A stretch of 64,000 nt of DNA from Nostocoides sp. F2B08 (GCF_009184895.1 NZ_WESE01000003.1:124001-188000), one strand, 5' to 3'. Counted from the stretch's first letter, positions 23,401-31,506 are shown. Notes: generated by a model from the sequence alone, not told the origin. A program made the numbers and translations.

Positions 23401-24516
23401 GGCCAGACGAACGAGCGGCTCGAACTTGTGGGCGTTGCGGAACGGAGCAAGAGGACCGTCCAGCAGCGTCGCTACCTGCGCCGCCCCAACACCGGTCACG
23501 TCCCCGACGCGCCCCATCGTGACCAGGAGCAGGCCGACCACGAGGAGTACTCGGGCGAAGACCCCCCACCGTCGTGGAACCGTCCACAGGCCGAGCAGGC
23601 CGACGACCGCGACGAGGAGTCCCATCGCAACCGTCACCCGTGACGTCAGGATCTCGAAGCCGGCTATCCATAGCGGCCCCCGGGAACCGGTGATCCCCGC
23701 GATCCACTGCGTCGTCCCGCGGAGCGTTTCGGGAAGGCTGGCCGGTGCGGTGGTGACCGCGGCGCTCTCGATCCAGTCCAGGAAGGGCGGGCTGTACCGG
23801 CCGAGCAGCAGGAGAGGAACGACCCACCACAGAGTGGCCAGGGTGACCGCCGCAGCCCACCAGCCCAAGAGCCTCGTCCGCACCGGCCGCGCCCGGGTGA
23901 GGATCCACAGTCCGCCCGGGATGAGGACGGCGATCGTGGCCGTCGCATTGACCGCGCCGACGAGGAGAACCGCGAGTCCCGAAAGCATGGCGGCGCGACG
24001 CTCCGAGCCTGGGGCGAAGCGGACCAGCGGCACGAGCACCCACGGAGCCACGGCCATCGGCCAGATCTCGGAGCTCACGGCTCCCAGTCCCATGAGCATG
24101 CGGGGAGCGAGGGCGTATGCGGCGGCCGCGACGAGTCTGGACGCCTCGGTGCCGATCTCGAGCCGTTCGAGGAGCACGCGGGTGCCGTGGAATCCGACCA
24201 GCAGAATAGTCGCCCACCAGAGGCGCTGGGTGACCCAGCCCGGTACCCCGAGGGCGTCGTGCACCCAGAAGAACGGACCCATGGGGAAGAGGTAGCCATA
24301 GGCCTGGTTCTGGAGCTGCCCGGCCGCCGCAGTCGGATCCCACAGCACCAGAGCCCTCCCGAGCAGGCCGGATGGGTTGGCGGTGAGATCGAGCTTGGTG
24401 TCCGGTGCCGTCCACCCGGGATGTTGGACGAAGGCCAGCGCCACGAGGACCGCTGAGACTGCGACGAGCCGGACCCGCCGCGTCCAGCTCTGGACGGCGG
24501 AGTCGGTCTCAGTCAC
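20167..24516 (-). CDS. AftD-like alpha-(1->3)-arabinofuranosyltransferase domain membrane protein
   Basis: 1449 residues with about 11 N-terminal helices, a very large extracytoplasmic region and C-terminal helices. The GT-C acidic motif lies in the first loop (PDTKLDLTANP near residue 38), then WDPTAAAGQLQNQAYGYLFPMG, and the central part has F5/8 type C (discoidin-like) segments (GDPGTYWASDPDDDRPVLHV). This is the AftD layout: a decaprenyl-phospho-arabinose-type transferase with carbohydrate-binding modules. The link is strengthened by a DUF2613 gene nearby, as next to mycobacterial aftD. The GTG start overlaps the methyltransferase stop by 8 nt. The last ~87 codons are antisense to the acyltransferase and low-complexity, so the true functional end may be near 20430. 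Confidence 0.8.
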   Translation of the reverse strand: MTETDSAVQSWTRRVRLVAVSAVLVALAFVQHPGWTAPDTKLDLTANPSGLLGRALVLWDPTAAAGQLQNQAYGYLFPMGPFFWVHDALGVPGWVTQRLWWATILLVGFHGTRVLLERLEIGTEASRLVAAAAYALAPRMLMGLGAVSSEIWPMAVAPWVLVPLVRFAPGSERRAAMLSGLAVLLVGAVNATATIAVLIPGGLWILTRARPVRTRLLGWWAAAVTLATLWWVVPLLLLGRYSPPFLDWIESAAVTTAPASLPETLRGTTQWIAGITGSRGPLWIAGFEILTSRVTVAMGLLVAVVGLLGLWTVPRRWGVFARVLLVVGLLLVTMGRVGDVTGVGAAQVATLLDGPLAPFRNAHKFEPLVRLAVVMGLAHALPRLHRWAVSVRAPWPRLGYAVVVLAIVAQAAFPALTGVSQRGRYLQLPDYWSQAAAWLDDHPDEGRTLVLPGSNMATSIWGDPRDEPLQALVDSPWIVRDVVPLGSASAIRILNDIEARVATGYGGEELARSLSRLGVSRVLLRADLVPGGVRPLVARRALETAGAEPVQAFGPPVGGSFDPGIAADGGMGRPLRAVEVFELADDTRIAPNSVVPLSAAVEMSGGPEGLSSPVPADVPVVFAADVASVDAVGPARGVITDTLPRREATFSAVRDNYGGLLTAEEPHLAPRRVHDWVPSWVASDELTASQTTKVWVGGVEAEASSALTNPEFGQSRDLATDAARAFDRSGDTWWQSAGYEPVGEWVQADWPSAVTLPETVRVVIDAAVGADIAAVVTRTDQGEVRTPVSPPDFDPAVERDRYAFDVAVAPGPSTMFRLTVADVRDGRPTVRVLDIGADAIPRAEPWSAMPAVSAPVDMVAMETPLDRRPACVAMASGVLACNPATSRDGEQSGDLRRVFTLSKDSEFTLSGSVYPRSSSAAEELLKRLDGIEAEASSQWLEGPSVSPQLVLDGDPGTYWASDPDDDRPVLHVTWDEPRLVTGIRLEVDSDAAGRRPTRVEVSLDDGPGRTLPVPESGFIDLGTRRVSSVSVTVIRTTSQVTDGGADMPVVIGELTVSGEPWTTTGLGASEPVIMPCGFGPIVQVAGQTYPTEVRGTRGRLIAGEPLDLVGCETASVAAGEVRARLIASAEFLPRSLTLTTRPLLATPGTALEVDRWTSTHRVLSLSETTEADSLLVVRENANPGWVASAGGVELEPVTADGWAQGWVIPEGTTGSVELRFAPQAAFRLALVIGLVCAVTLVALSLRPQRTTETGSTAVPSPLNPSSWVGLVGVVVAAALVSGPGGVVVTVVAALLVRSVSHRAVVRVGGVIGAGLIAWATMSPWPAPMATNRDGVAQLLAMGFVALVVLGPWAPDPEPAKGKTSRPPARRVEDGTLDDVPAGRRDDGRDDGRGDDGDPEVPVEQLVAERGPNPEHDGHVPEKEAVADLAQIAQRAGPEQGREHGPGSDG
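23311..23321 (-). repeat. 11-mer GGTATGCGGTG, copy 3
   Basis: Inside the AftD-like gene, read there as codons for GYAV. It is the only exact copy on the minus strand. Confidence 0.7.
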
Positions 24517-25285
24517 CGGCGGGCTCCCGCGCCACGCTCAGGACGATGACCGCGTTCCACGAGGCGATCTCCCTCAGCCCCGGGACCGACATGACGCGGT
24601 GCGCCCAGCGCGGGTGGTACCGAGGAATGGTGGCGACGTCGAGCACGCGACCTTGCCGACCCGCTTCTCGGGCCCACCGGAGCATGCGGCCGACCGAGCA
24701 CGGGTACAGCGAGCGACCGTAGTCGTTCTTCGGACGACGGCCGTGGCGACGGGCATAGCGGTCCGCCGCCCGCCGGCCTCCGAGGTAGTGCCATGGGGCG
24801 GTCTCGTGCCCACCCCATGGTGAGAGCCACGGTGTCCAGGAGAGGTACACGAGTCCTCCGGGTCGCGTGACGCGCACCATCTCGTCCGCCATACGCTCGG
24901 GCTCCGGCACGTGTTCCAGAACGTTGCTCGACAGGGTCACATCGAAGCCTCCGGCGACGATCGGCAGCTCAAGCCCCGAGGCACGGAGGCTGTCGCCCGC
25001 AGCGTCACCCCGGGCGGTCATCTCCCCCGCATCCGGCTCTACCCCCGCATACCGTGCCCCGGCGGCCTCGAACGCGTCGGCGAAGTACCCCGGACCTCCC
25101 CCGACATCAAGGACTCTGCTGCCGGACAACGTGGTCCACTGGCTGAGCTGGGAGACGGTGTCGGACGCGAGCGCCCCGTAGAAGCGGTCCGGGTCGTCCT
25201 GCTCGTGCAGGAATGCCTGGAACAGCCGGACCGACCTGCTCAGGGTGGCGGCATGCGGTCGGACGGGCGATCCGGCCAGGCTCAT
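24509..25285 (-). CDS. Class I SAM-dependent methyltransferase
   Basis: About 258 residues from the ATG at 25285; an ATG at 25306 is an alternative. Motif I is VLDVGGGPGYFADAFEAAGA, followed by YAGVEPDAGEM, VTLSSNVLEHVPEPERM and RPGGLVYLSW. It resembles methyltransferases of sugar or lipid-linked glycan pathways; the substrate is unknown. It overlaps the start of the AftD-like gene by 8 nt, which suggests co-translation and a role in the same glycan pathway. Divergent from the GT4 gene with a gap of about 50 bp. Confidence 0.85.
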   Translation of the reverse strand: MSLAGSPVRPHAATLSRSVRLFQAFLHEQDDPDRFYGALASDTVSQLSQWTTLSGSRVLDVGGGPGYFADAFEAAGARYAGVEPDAGEMTARGDAAGDSLRASGLELPIVAGGFDVTLSSNVLEHVPEPERMADEMVRVTRPGGLVYLSWTPWLSPWGGHETAPWHYLGGRRAADRYARRHGRRPKNDYGRSLYPCSVGRMLRWAREAGRQGRVLDVATIPRYHPRWAHRVMSVPGLREIASWNAVIVLSVAREPAGD

Positions 25286-25300
25286 GTGACTACTCTCGGG

Positions 25301-25306
25301 TAACAT
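25301..25306 (+). promoter_or_regulatory. Possible -10 box (TAACAT) of the GT4 gene
   Basis: TAACAT in the short divergent gap; transcription would start near 25313, 22 nt before the GTG at 25335. No -35 recognised. Confidence 0.3.
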
Positions 25307-25334
25307 CCTCGGGACATCAAGCGAGGTCCCATCA

Positions 25335-26447
25335 GTGCGCGTTGCATTCCTGAACTGGCGTGACTCCACCCACCCCGAGGGTGGGGGAGCCGAACTCTAC
25401 GCTCAGACCGTCTGCGCCGGCCTTGCCGCGCGCGGACACGCCGTCACCCTATATTGCGCCGACCACGGTCGCGCACCTGCGGACGAGCAACGCGATGGGT
25501 ATCGCATCCGGCGCCGCGGGTCCCGACTGTCGGTCTACGCAGCGGCGGTGGCGCAGCTCAGGAGGGATGCGGCCGAGGAGGGAGCCTACGACGTCGTCGT
25601 CGACACCCAGAACGGCATCCCGTTCTTCAGTCCCCTGCAGATCAGGACCCCGGGGGTCGTGCTGGTCCATCACGTGCACCGCGAGCAGTGGCCGGTCGTC
25701 TTCGGTCCCGTCCAAGCCCATGTCGGCTGGTTCGTCGAGTCCCGCGTCGCGACGCAGGTGAACCGGCGGCGCACCTACGTGGCAGTGAGCGAGCGCACGA
25801 AGGAGGAGCTTGGGCAGCTCGGAGTGGACCTCGAGAGGATCCGCGTGATCCACAACGGCACCAACCCGCCACGCCTGACGGGGCGTGACCGTGCCGAGGA
25901 CCCGACCCTGGTCGTCCTCGGTCGACTCGTGCCGCACAAACGTGTCGAGCACGCGGTCGACGTGATCGCCGCTCTCTCCTCGACCCATCCACAGGCACGC
26001 CTCCGCATCATGGGCGAGGGATGGTGGCATGACCGCATTGCCGCGCACGCGGACGCGCGGGGGGTCGCCGACCGGGTGGACCTGCTGGGATTCGTGGACG
26101 AGCAGACCAAGGCCGAAGAGCTGGATCGAGCGTGGCTGTCGCTCGCACCGAGTGTCAAGGAGGGCTGGGGCCTGTCCGTCGTCGAGGCCGCCAGTCACGG
26201 CGTTCCGACAGTGGCCTACCACGGAGCCGGCGGACTCTCCGAGTCGATCGCCGACGGACGGACCGGCATTCTCGTCGACTCACTGGACGCGATGACAGCC
26301 GCCGCGCGGGCGCTCATCGAGGATGGGTCGAGGCGAGCCAGAATGGCGGAAGAGGCGCGCACACACAGCGCGCGCTACACATGGGAGGCCTGCGTCGACG
26401 CCTGGGAGAGTCTGCTCGACGAGGTGAGCGTCAGCCGCCGTAGTTGA
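25335..26447 (+). CDS. Glycosyltransferase family 4
   Basis: 370 residues with a GT-B fold, cytosolic or membrane-associated. N-terminal acceptor domain: RVAFLNWRDSTHPEGGGAELYAQ. Donor domain: VVLGRLVPHKRVEHAVD near residue 195 and the retaining EX7E motif KEGWGLSVVEAASHG near residue 275. It probably adds a sugar to a lipid-linked or nucleotide acceptor in the same envelope pathway; donor and acceptor are unknown. The GTG at 25335 is used. Its 3' end overlaps that of the convergent DUF2613 gene by 17 nt. Confidence 0.9.
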   Translation: MRVAFLNWRDSTHPEGGGAELYAQTVCAGLAARGHAVTLYCADHGRAPADEQRDGYRIRRRGSRLSVYAAAVAQLRRDAAEEGAYDVVVDTQNGIPFFSPLQIRTPGVVLVHHVHREQWPVVFGPVQAHVGWFVESRVATQVNRRRTYVAVSERTKEELGQLGVDLERIRVIHNGTNPPRLTGRDRAEDPTLVVLGRLVPHKRVEHAVDVIAALSSTHPQARLRIMGEGWWHDRIAAHADARGVADRVDLLGFVDEQTKAEELDRAWLSLAPSVKEGWGLSVVEAASHGVPTVAYHGAGGLSESIADGRTGILVDSLDAMTAAARALIEDGSRRARMAEEARTHSARYTWEACVDAWESLLDEVSVSRRS

Positions 26448-26631
26448 GGACGACGGCGGGGTCGAGGATCTCCGCCGGACCGTTCTGCACGGCGTCGCCG
26501 TCACTGGGCGAGTTGGCGGACACGATCGCCGCCGCAGCGCCGGTCGCGGCCAGGAGCCCGAGGATGGCGCTGAGGACGACCGCGACAACGGGACGGCTGC
26601 GGTCGTCCTGGGTGTAGGCACCAGAGGCCAT
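26431..26631 (-). CDS. DUF2613 small membrane protein
   Basis: 66 residues with one membrane helix (PVVAVVLSAILGLLAATGAAAAIVS) followed by a short extracytoplasmic tail (SPSDGDAVQNGPAEILDPAVVLNYGG). It matches the DUF2613 family. In mycobacteria such a small protein gene lies beside aftD, so the nearby AftD-like gene gives it context. Function unknown; it may be an accessory subunit. The ATG at 26631 is preferred to the one at 26646. Confidence 0.75.
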   Translation of the reverse strand: MASGAYTQDDRSRPVVAVVLSAILGLLAATGAAAAIVSANSPSDGDAVQNGPAEILDPAVVLNYGG

Positions 26632-26681
26632 GAATACTCTCCTCACGAGCCATCTGCAGGGGCGATGGCACTCGGTTCAGT

Positions 26682-28328
26682 CTAGCGGCTCGCAGCGGAC
26701 GGCTCGGACCACACCACGAAATCCGCACCCGAGAATGTCTCCGCCCAGGTGGATGGTAAATCCGGAACGACTCCCGGGCTTCCCCTCCAGACGACGACAT
26801 GCTCGATGCCGCTACCGCTCAGTAGCTCAGATGGTATGGGATCGCCACCGCCGCGAGACAGCCATTCTCGCAGCGTGTCGTCCGCCGCCTCGATGGCGCT
26901 CTCCTGGATGTCGTTCTCTCGGAGGTCGACGGAGTCCGCCACCAGGATCAGGTCACCGTCGCGTTCGATGGTCAACGTTCCGTCCGAGAGCACCCGACCC
27001 GGTAGGGCTCTCGCCGTGGGGTCGAGGAAGGTCTGCGGCATCCACGTCACCCGCCGGAGGGGCTGCCAGGGCAAGGTCAGCACCCGCCCACTGTCCATGG
27101 CCGCGACCACCGCCTCCCACTCCGGTGAGAAGGGCTGCGGATCGTAGGCCGCCCGTAACCGTTCCGGAGCGCCCGGGACGAGGACCACAGCGACGGCTGT
27201 GGGAAGGATGACGGCGAGCGGCACCTCGAGCGCTCGGCGTCCATCGGAGACCCGCTGCACCAACGTGCCGGTCCCGATCGCGACGAGGAACACCGTGGCG
27301 ACGACCGACGGCGCCAGCATTCGATGCAGGTCTCGGAAGAGAGCAACACCGGGGACCTCCTGCAGCGCCGTCCACGGCGCGAGGAGTGGACCGCTGAGCA
27401 GTGCCGTGATCACCGGAATCCCGACGGCGGTCACCGACAGAGCCGGGGCGGCTGGGTGGCGGGTCCGCGCGAGTTCGACGAGGCCCAGTGTGCCGAGCGC
27501 GAGGACCACGACGAGACCGACCACCCCGATGGCGCCGGAGCGCGCACCGAGGGTCGCGGCCGCAGACCACACGCCGCCACCGACGAGAGCCGACGCGAAG
27601 GCGCCGAGGCCGGTGTCGTCCGCCAGCCGGAAGGCACGTGCGCCGGACGGATCCGCGCCGCTACCCCCGCCCGCCAGCGCCGGCACCAGCCAGGGCAAAC
27701 ACAAGATGACGGAGACAGCCGCCTGGAGCGCGACCTCAGCGGGTCTCCTGCGGCGAAGCATCGCCACGAGGACCGCCGCAGTGCCGGCGAGTACGGCCCC
27801 CCATGGGGTCAACGCTGCGACGAGGACCGCCAGGGACGACAGCGTCACACGCCGTCTCACCGACGCCTGCCGGGAGGTGATCACCAGCCACGGCAGGGTG
27901 GCGTAGGCGATGAGAAGGACGGGCTGCCCGAGGAGCAGACGCTCGATGACGTACGGGTTGGCCATCGACACGACCGTTGCGGTGCCCATCGCGATCGGAC
28001 CGCGATGGCGCAGGACGAGACCCGCCCCCACTCCAGCCCCGACGAGTGACCCGAGCAGGAACAGATGCTGCAGGAGCCATGTGGGCAGCAGCAGGCTCCA
28101 CGCCCATAGGACCCCGTCGAGCGGCCAGGCGCGCAGTCCCGCAGGGGTGCGCAGATGGTGCCAGTCGGGCGCCGTCGGGGACGGCACGGTGACGTGATCG
28201 AGGAACAGTGCGTAACCGGGTCGCACGGAGGCTCCGAGAAGCGCGCCGGCGACGAGGAGGGCCAACCCCAGACACAACAGCTCGGGGGCGCCGGAGCGAC
28301 GATGACGCCCGCTAGTGGGCGGCGGCAT
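26682..28328 (-). CDS. Polytopic membrane protein, GT-C-like
   Basis: 548 residues with about 12 membrane helices and a C-terminal extracytoplasmic domain of about 150 residues that ends ...GADFVVWSEPSAASR. The family was not recognised. The first loop GYALFLDHVTVPSPTAPDW resembles the loop that carries the catalytic acid in GT-C glycosyltransferases, and the middle holds SMANPYVIERLLLGQ, found in related actinobacterial membrane glycosyltransferases. This is an inference from topology and neighbours. The ATG at 28328 overlaps the end of polA by 17 nt; a longer frame upstream is polA shadow. Confidence 0.65.
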   Translation of the reverse strand: MPPPTSGRHRRSGAPELLCLGLALLVAGALLGASVRPGYALFLDHVTVPSPTAPDWHHLRTPAGLRAWPLDGVLWAWSLLLPTWLLQHLFLLGSLVGAGVGAGLVLRHRGPIAMGTATVVSMANPYVIERLLLGQPVLLIAYATLPWLVITSRQASVRRRVTLSSLAVLVAALTPWGAVLAGTAAVLVAMLRRRRPAEVALQAAVSVILCLPWLVPALAGGGSGADPSGARAFRLADDTGLGAFASALVGGGVWSAAATLGARSGAIGVVGLVVVLALGTLGLVELARTRHPAAPALSVTAVGIPVITALLSGPLLAPWTALQEVPGVALFRDLHRMLAPSVVATVFLVAIGTGTLVQRVSDGRRALEVPLAVILPTAVAVVLVPGAPERLRAAYDPQPFSPEWEAVVAAMDSGRVLTLPWQPLRRVTWMPQTFLDPTARALPGRVLSDGTLTIERDGDLILVADSVDLRENDIQESAIEAADDTLREWLSRGGGDPIPSELLSGSGIEHVVVWRGSPGVVPDLPSTWAETFSGADFVVWSEPSAASR

Positions 28329-30987
28329 GCCAGGTGTCGCCCACGCCGACATTGACGTCGAGGGGGACCAGCAGGTCCACGGCGGCACCCATCTCGCGCC
28401 GGACCAGGACCTCGACGTCCGTACGTTCCCCCGGTGCCACCTCGAGGACGAGCTCGTCATGCACCTGGAGCAGCAGCCGCGAGCCGGCTCCCGACTCCCT
28501 CAGCGCCTCACGGACCCGGATCATGGCGACCTTGATGATGTCGGCCGCCGAGCCCTGGATCGGGGCGTTGAGGGCCATGCGCTCGGCCATCTCCCGCCGC
28601 TGCCGGTTGTCGCTGGTGAGGTCGGGAAGATAGCGCCGACGGCCGAGCATTGTTTCGGTGTACCCGGACTGGCGCGCTCCGGCCACGACGTCGCGCAGGT
28701 AGTCCCGCACCCCGCCGAAGCGCTCGAAGTACTCGTCCATCAGACCTCTGGCCTCGTCGGTGGAGATCGTGAGCTGACGGCTCAGGCCATATGCGGACAG
28801 GCCGTAGGCCAGGCCGTAGGACATCGCCTTGATCTTGGCGCGCATCTCGAGCGTCACGTCCTCGGGCTCCACCCCGAAGACCCGGCTGCCCACGAAGCGA
28901 TGCAGATCCTCCCCCGAGGTGAAGGCGGCGATGAGGCCTTCGTCCCCCGACAGGTGCGCCATGATCCGCATCTCGATCTGGCTGTAGTCGGCGGACATCA
29001 GCGTCTCGTAGCCCGCACCGACGACGAACGCCTCCCGGATGCGGCGGCCCTCCTCGGTCCGGATCGGCACGTTCTGGAGGTTCGGGTCGGTCGAGGACAG
29101 CCGCCCGGTCGCTGCGATCGTCTGGAGGTAGGTCGTGTGGATCCGCCCATCGGAGGCGATCGACTTGAGCAGACCCTCGACGGTCACCCGGAGGCGCGAG
29201 GTGTCGCGGTGCCGGAGCAGTGCCTCGAGGAAGGGGTGCTCCGTCTTGGCATACAGGTCCGCGAGCGCCTCGGCGTCCGTGGTGTACCCGGTCTTGGTGC
29301 GTTTCGTCTTCGGCATCTGAAGACGCTCGAACAGGACCGTCTGGAGCTGCTTCGGACTCCCGAGGTTGATCTGCTCACCGTCGATGGCGGCGTAGGCGTC
29401 GTCCTGCGCCGCCCGCATCTTCGCGTCGAAGTCCGCCTCCAGCGACTCCAGACCCGCCCGGTCGACGGCGATGCCGGTGTCCTCCATCTCGACCAGGATG
29501 TCGACGAGGGGCAGCTCGATCTCGCGGAGCAGCCGGTCGGCCCCGATCTCGCCCAGGCGGGTGTCGAGGGCCCCCGAGAGCTCCAGGACCGCTCGGGCCC
29601 GCACCATGGCATCGTCCGCGGCGGCATCCGCGGCCGCCTCGTCGTCGAAGCTCAGCAGACCCTGACCCGAGTCGGTCGCCTCGCTCGACAGCTCACGGCC
29701 GAGATGCCGGACGGCGAGGTCGGCGAGATCGTAGGAGCGCTGGTCGGGCCGGACGAGATACGCGGCAAGCGCGGTATCGCTGACGACCCCGCGCAGCGCC
29801 CAGCCGCGGGACGCGAGCGCGTGGATCGGCACCTTCGCGTCGTGCAGCACCTTCGGGCGTGCCGGGTCCTCGATCCAGTCCCCCACGGCGGACTCGCCGG
29901 CGGGATCGAGGGTCAGCAGGTCGATGAAGGCCGCTGAGCCGTCCGCGGTCGCGACAGCGACCGCCGTCGCATCTCCCTCACCCTTGGTCCAGTGCCCGAC
30001 GACGTGGACCCCCACCGGGTCGGGACCACCATGGTGTCCGACCCAACCGACGACGTCCTCGGGTAGGAGCACGGCCCCGTCGAGGTCGAAGCCACCCTCG
30101 ACCTCCTCACTGGGTGAGTCGAAGGTCGCGAACAGCCGATCACGGAGGACTCGGAACTCGAGACTGTCGAAGACTCGGTGGACCTCCTCCCGCTGCCACG
30201 GCCGACGCTCGAGGTCGGCGATCCCGATCTCGAGTGGCACGTCGCTGATCAGCTGGTTCAGCCGGCGGTTGCGCAGCACCGAGTCGAGATGGGCTCGGAG
30301 GCTCTCACCCACCTTGCCCTTGATCTCGTCGGCATGGGCGACGATGCCCTCCAGGTCGCCGTACTGGCCGATCCACTTCGCCGCGGTCTTGGGTCCGACG
30401 CCCGGCACACCCGGCAGGTTGTCGGAGGACTCGCCGACGAGGGCGGCCAGGTCGCTGTAGCGGTTCGGCGGAACGAGGTACTTCTCCTCGACCGCAGCGG
30501 GGTCCATCCGCCAGACCTCGGAGACGCCTCGGACGGGGTAGAGCATCGACACCGACTCGCTCACGAGCTGGAACGCATCCCGGTCACCGGTGCAGAGCAC
30601 CACCTCGAGCCCGTCGGCGACGGCCTGGTGTGTCAGGGTCGCGAGGATGTCGTCCGCCTCGAAGCCCGGCGCCTCGACGTGCCGGATGGACAGTGCATCG
30701 AGAACCTCGCGGAGCAGCGGCAGCTGCCCTTGGAACTCACTCGGTGTCGCCGAACGGCCGGCCTTGTATTCGGTGTACTCCTCGGAGCGGAATGTCTGGC
30801 GGGACACGTCGAAGGCCACCGCCACATGGGTCGGGTCCTCGTCGCGGAGCACGTTGATCAGCATGGACGTGAACCCGTAGACCGCGTTGGTGTGCTGCCC
30901 GGTGGACGTCGAGAAGTTCTCCACCGGCAGCGCGTAGAACGCCCGGTATGCGAGAGAGTGCCCGTCGAGGAGGAGAAGCCTGGCCAC
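28312..30987 (-). CDS. polA: DNA polymerase I (5'-3' exonuclease and polymerase; proofreading site degenerate)
   Basis: 891 residues. Residues 1-300 are the 5' nuclease (LLLDGHSLAYRAFYALP, GDRDAFQLV, GVPGVGPKTAAKW). The middle third occupies the 3'-5' exonuclease position but lacks the DxE pair: the region reads GDATAVAVATADGSAAFIDL. The polymerase has motif A (MSADYSQIEMRIMAHLS), motif B (RAKIKAMSYGLAYGLS) and motif C (LLLQVHDELVLEV). It fills gaps in repair and removes Okazaki primers. The GTG at 30987 lies 7 nt after the -10 of a RecA-NDp-type promoter, which rules out the ATG at 31032. Confidence 0.97.
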   Translation of the reverse strand: MARLLLLDGHSLAYRAFYALPVENFSTSTGQHTNAVYGFTSMLINVLRDEDPTHVAVAFDVSRQTFRSEEYTEYKAGRSATPSEFQGQLPLLREVLDALSIRHVEAPGFEADDILATLTHQAVADGLEVVLCTGDRDAFQLVSESVSMLYPVRGVSEVWRMDPAAVEEKYLVPPNRYSDLAALVGESSDNLPGVPGVGPKTAAKWIGQYGDLEGIVAHADEIKGKVGESLRAHLDSVLRNRRLNQLISDVPLEIGIADLERRPWQREEVHRVFDSLEFRVLRDRLFATFDSPSEEVEGGFDLDGAVLLPEDVVGWVGHHGGPDPVGVHVVGHWTKGEGDATAVAVATADGSAAFIDLLTLDPAGESAVGDWIEDPARPKVLHDAKVPIHALASRGWALRGVVSDTALAAYLVRPDQRSYDLADLAVRHLGRELSSEATDSGQGLLSFDDEAAADAAADDAMVRARAVLELSGALDTRLGEIGADRLLREIELPLVDILVEMEDTGIAVDRAGLESLEADFDAKMRAAQDDAYAAIDGEQINLGSPKQLQTVLFERLQMPKTKRTKTGYTTDAEALADLYAKTEHPFLEALLRHRDTSRLRVTVEGLLKSIASDGRIHTTYLQTIAATGRLSSTDPNLQNVPIRTEEGRRIREAFVVGAGYETLMSADYSQIEMRIMAHLSGDEGLIAAFTSGEDLHRFVGSRVFGVEPEDVTLEMRAKIKAMSYGLAYGLSAYGLSRQLTISTDEARGLMDEYFERFGGVRDYLRDVVAGARQSGYTETMLGRRRYLPDLTSDNRQRREMAERMALNAPIQGSAADIIKVAMIRVREALRESGAGSRLLLQVHDELVLEVAPGERTDVEVLVRREMGAAVDLLVPLDVNVGVGDTWHAAAH

Positions 30988-30994
30988 GCATGGC

Positions 30995-31017
30995 AGCCTA
31001 GGCGAGAACACCGACAG
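30995..31017 (-). promoter_or_regulatory. polA damage promoter, RecA-NDp/PafBC type
   Basis: On the minus strand: CTGTCGGTG (31009-31017), 8 nt, TAGGCT (30995-31000), 7 nt, then the polA GTG. It matches TTGTCRGTG at 8 of 9 positions, the best copy in the window. Confidence 0.8.
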
Positions 31018-31046
31018 CGCAGGCATCTGCACAGGAGAGGACCCCG

Positions 31047-31472
31047 ATGACCATCGACGCCGACGACCTCTTGACCGAGATGACCGAGTCCTCTCGCGGA
31101 ACGCTCGTCGAGCGGATGGGAATCGAACTGGTCGAGGTCACCCCGGAGCGGGTCGTGGCGAGGATGCCCGTCGCCGGCAACACGCAGCCCTACGGCTTGC
31201 TCCACGGCGGCGCGTCGGCGGTTCTCGCGGAGACGATCGGGTCGATCTGCGCCGCGCTGCACGCCGGCCCGGACCGCGTCGCGGTCGGCGTGGACCTCAA
31301 CGCCACCCACCACCGGGCCGTCCGGGACGGCTGGGTCGTCGGTGTGGCGACGCCGTTGGTCGCAGGGCGTTCGGCTGCCAGCCTCGAGATCGTCGTGTCC
31401 ACGGAGGACGGTCGCCGGGTGTGCACGAGCCGCCTCACGTGCATGCTTCGCGACCGGGTGCCCGGGAGCTGA
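31047..31472 (+). CDS. PaaI-type hotdog-fold thioesterase
   Basis: 141 residues, a single hotdog domain. The PaaI/YdiI signature is present: GNTQPYGLLHGGASAVLAETIGS (near residues 46-68) with the conserved HGG and a catalytic Glu. Such enzymes hydrolyse acyl-CoA thioesters in the cytosol, often aromatic ones or menaquinone-pathway intermediates; the substrate is unknown. The ATG at 31047 has an AGGAGAGG ribosome-binding site. Divergent from polA. Confidence 0.9.
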   Translation: MTIDADDLLTEMTESSRGTLVERMGIELVEVTPERVVARMPVAGNTQPYGLLHGGASAVLAETIGSICAALHAGPDRVAVGVDLNATHHRAVRDGWVVGVATPLVAGRSAASLEIVVSTEDGRRVCTSRLTCMLRDRVPGS

Positions 31473-31506
31473 CCGGACACCCCCTCCCGGCGCTCCCGTC
31501 GACGGC

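Noticed and set aside
25301-25334. Operator for both divergent glycan genes
   Set aside because: The 50-bp gap shows only a weak TAACAT box and no palindrome or repeat.
28329-28460. Upstream extension of the 548-residue membrane protein to 28460
   Set aside because: The extra residues are Ser/Trp-rich and come from the polA 3' end in another frame. The ATG at 28328 directly precedes the first helix.
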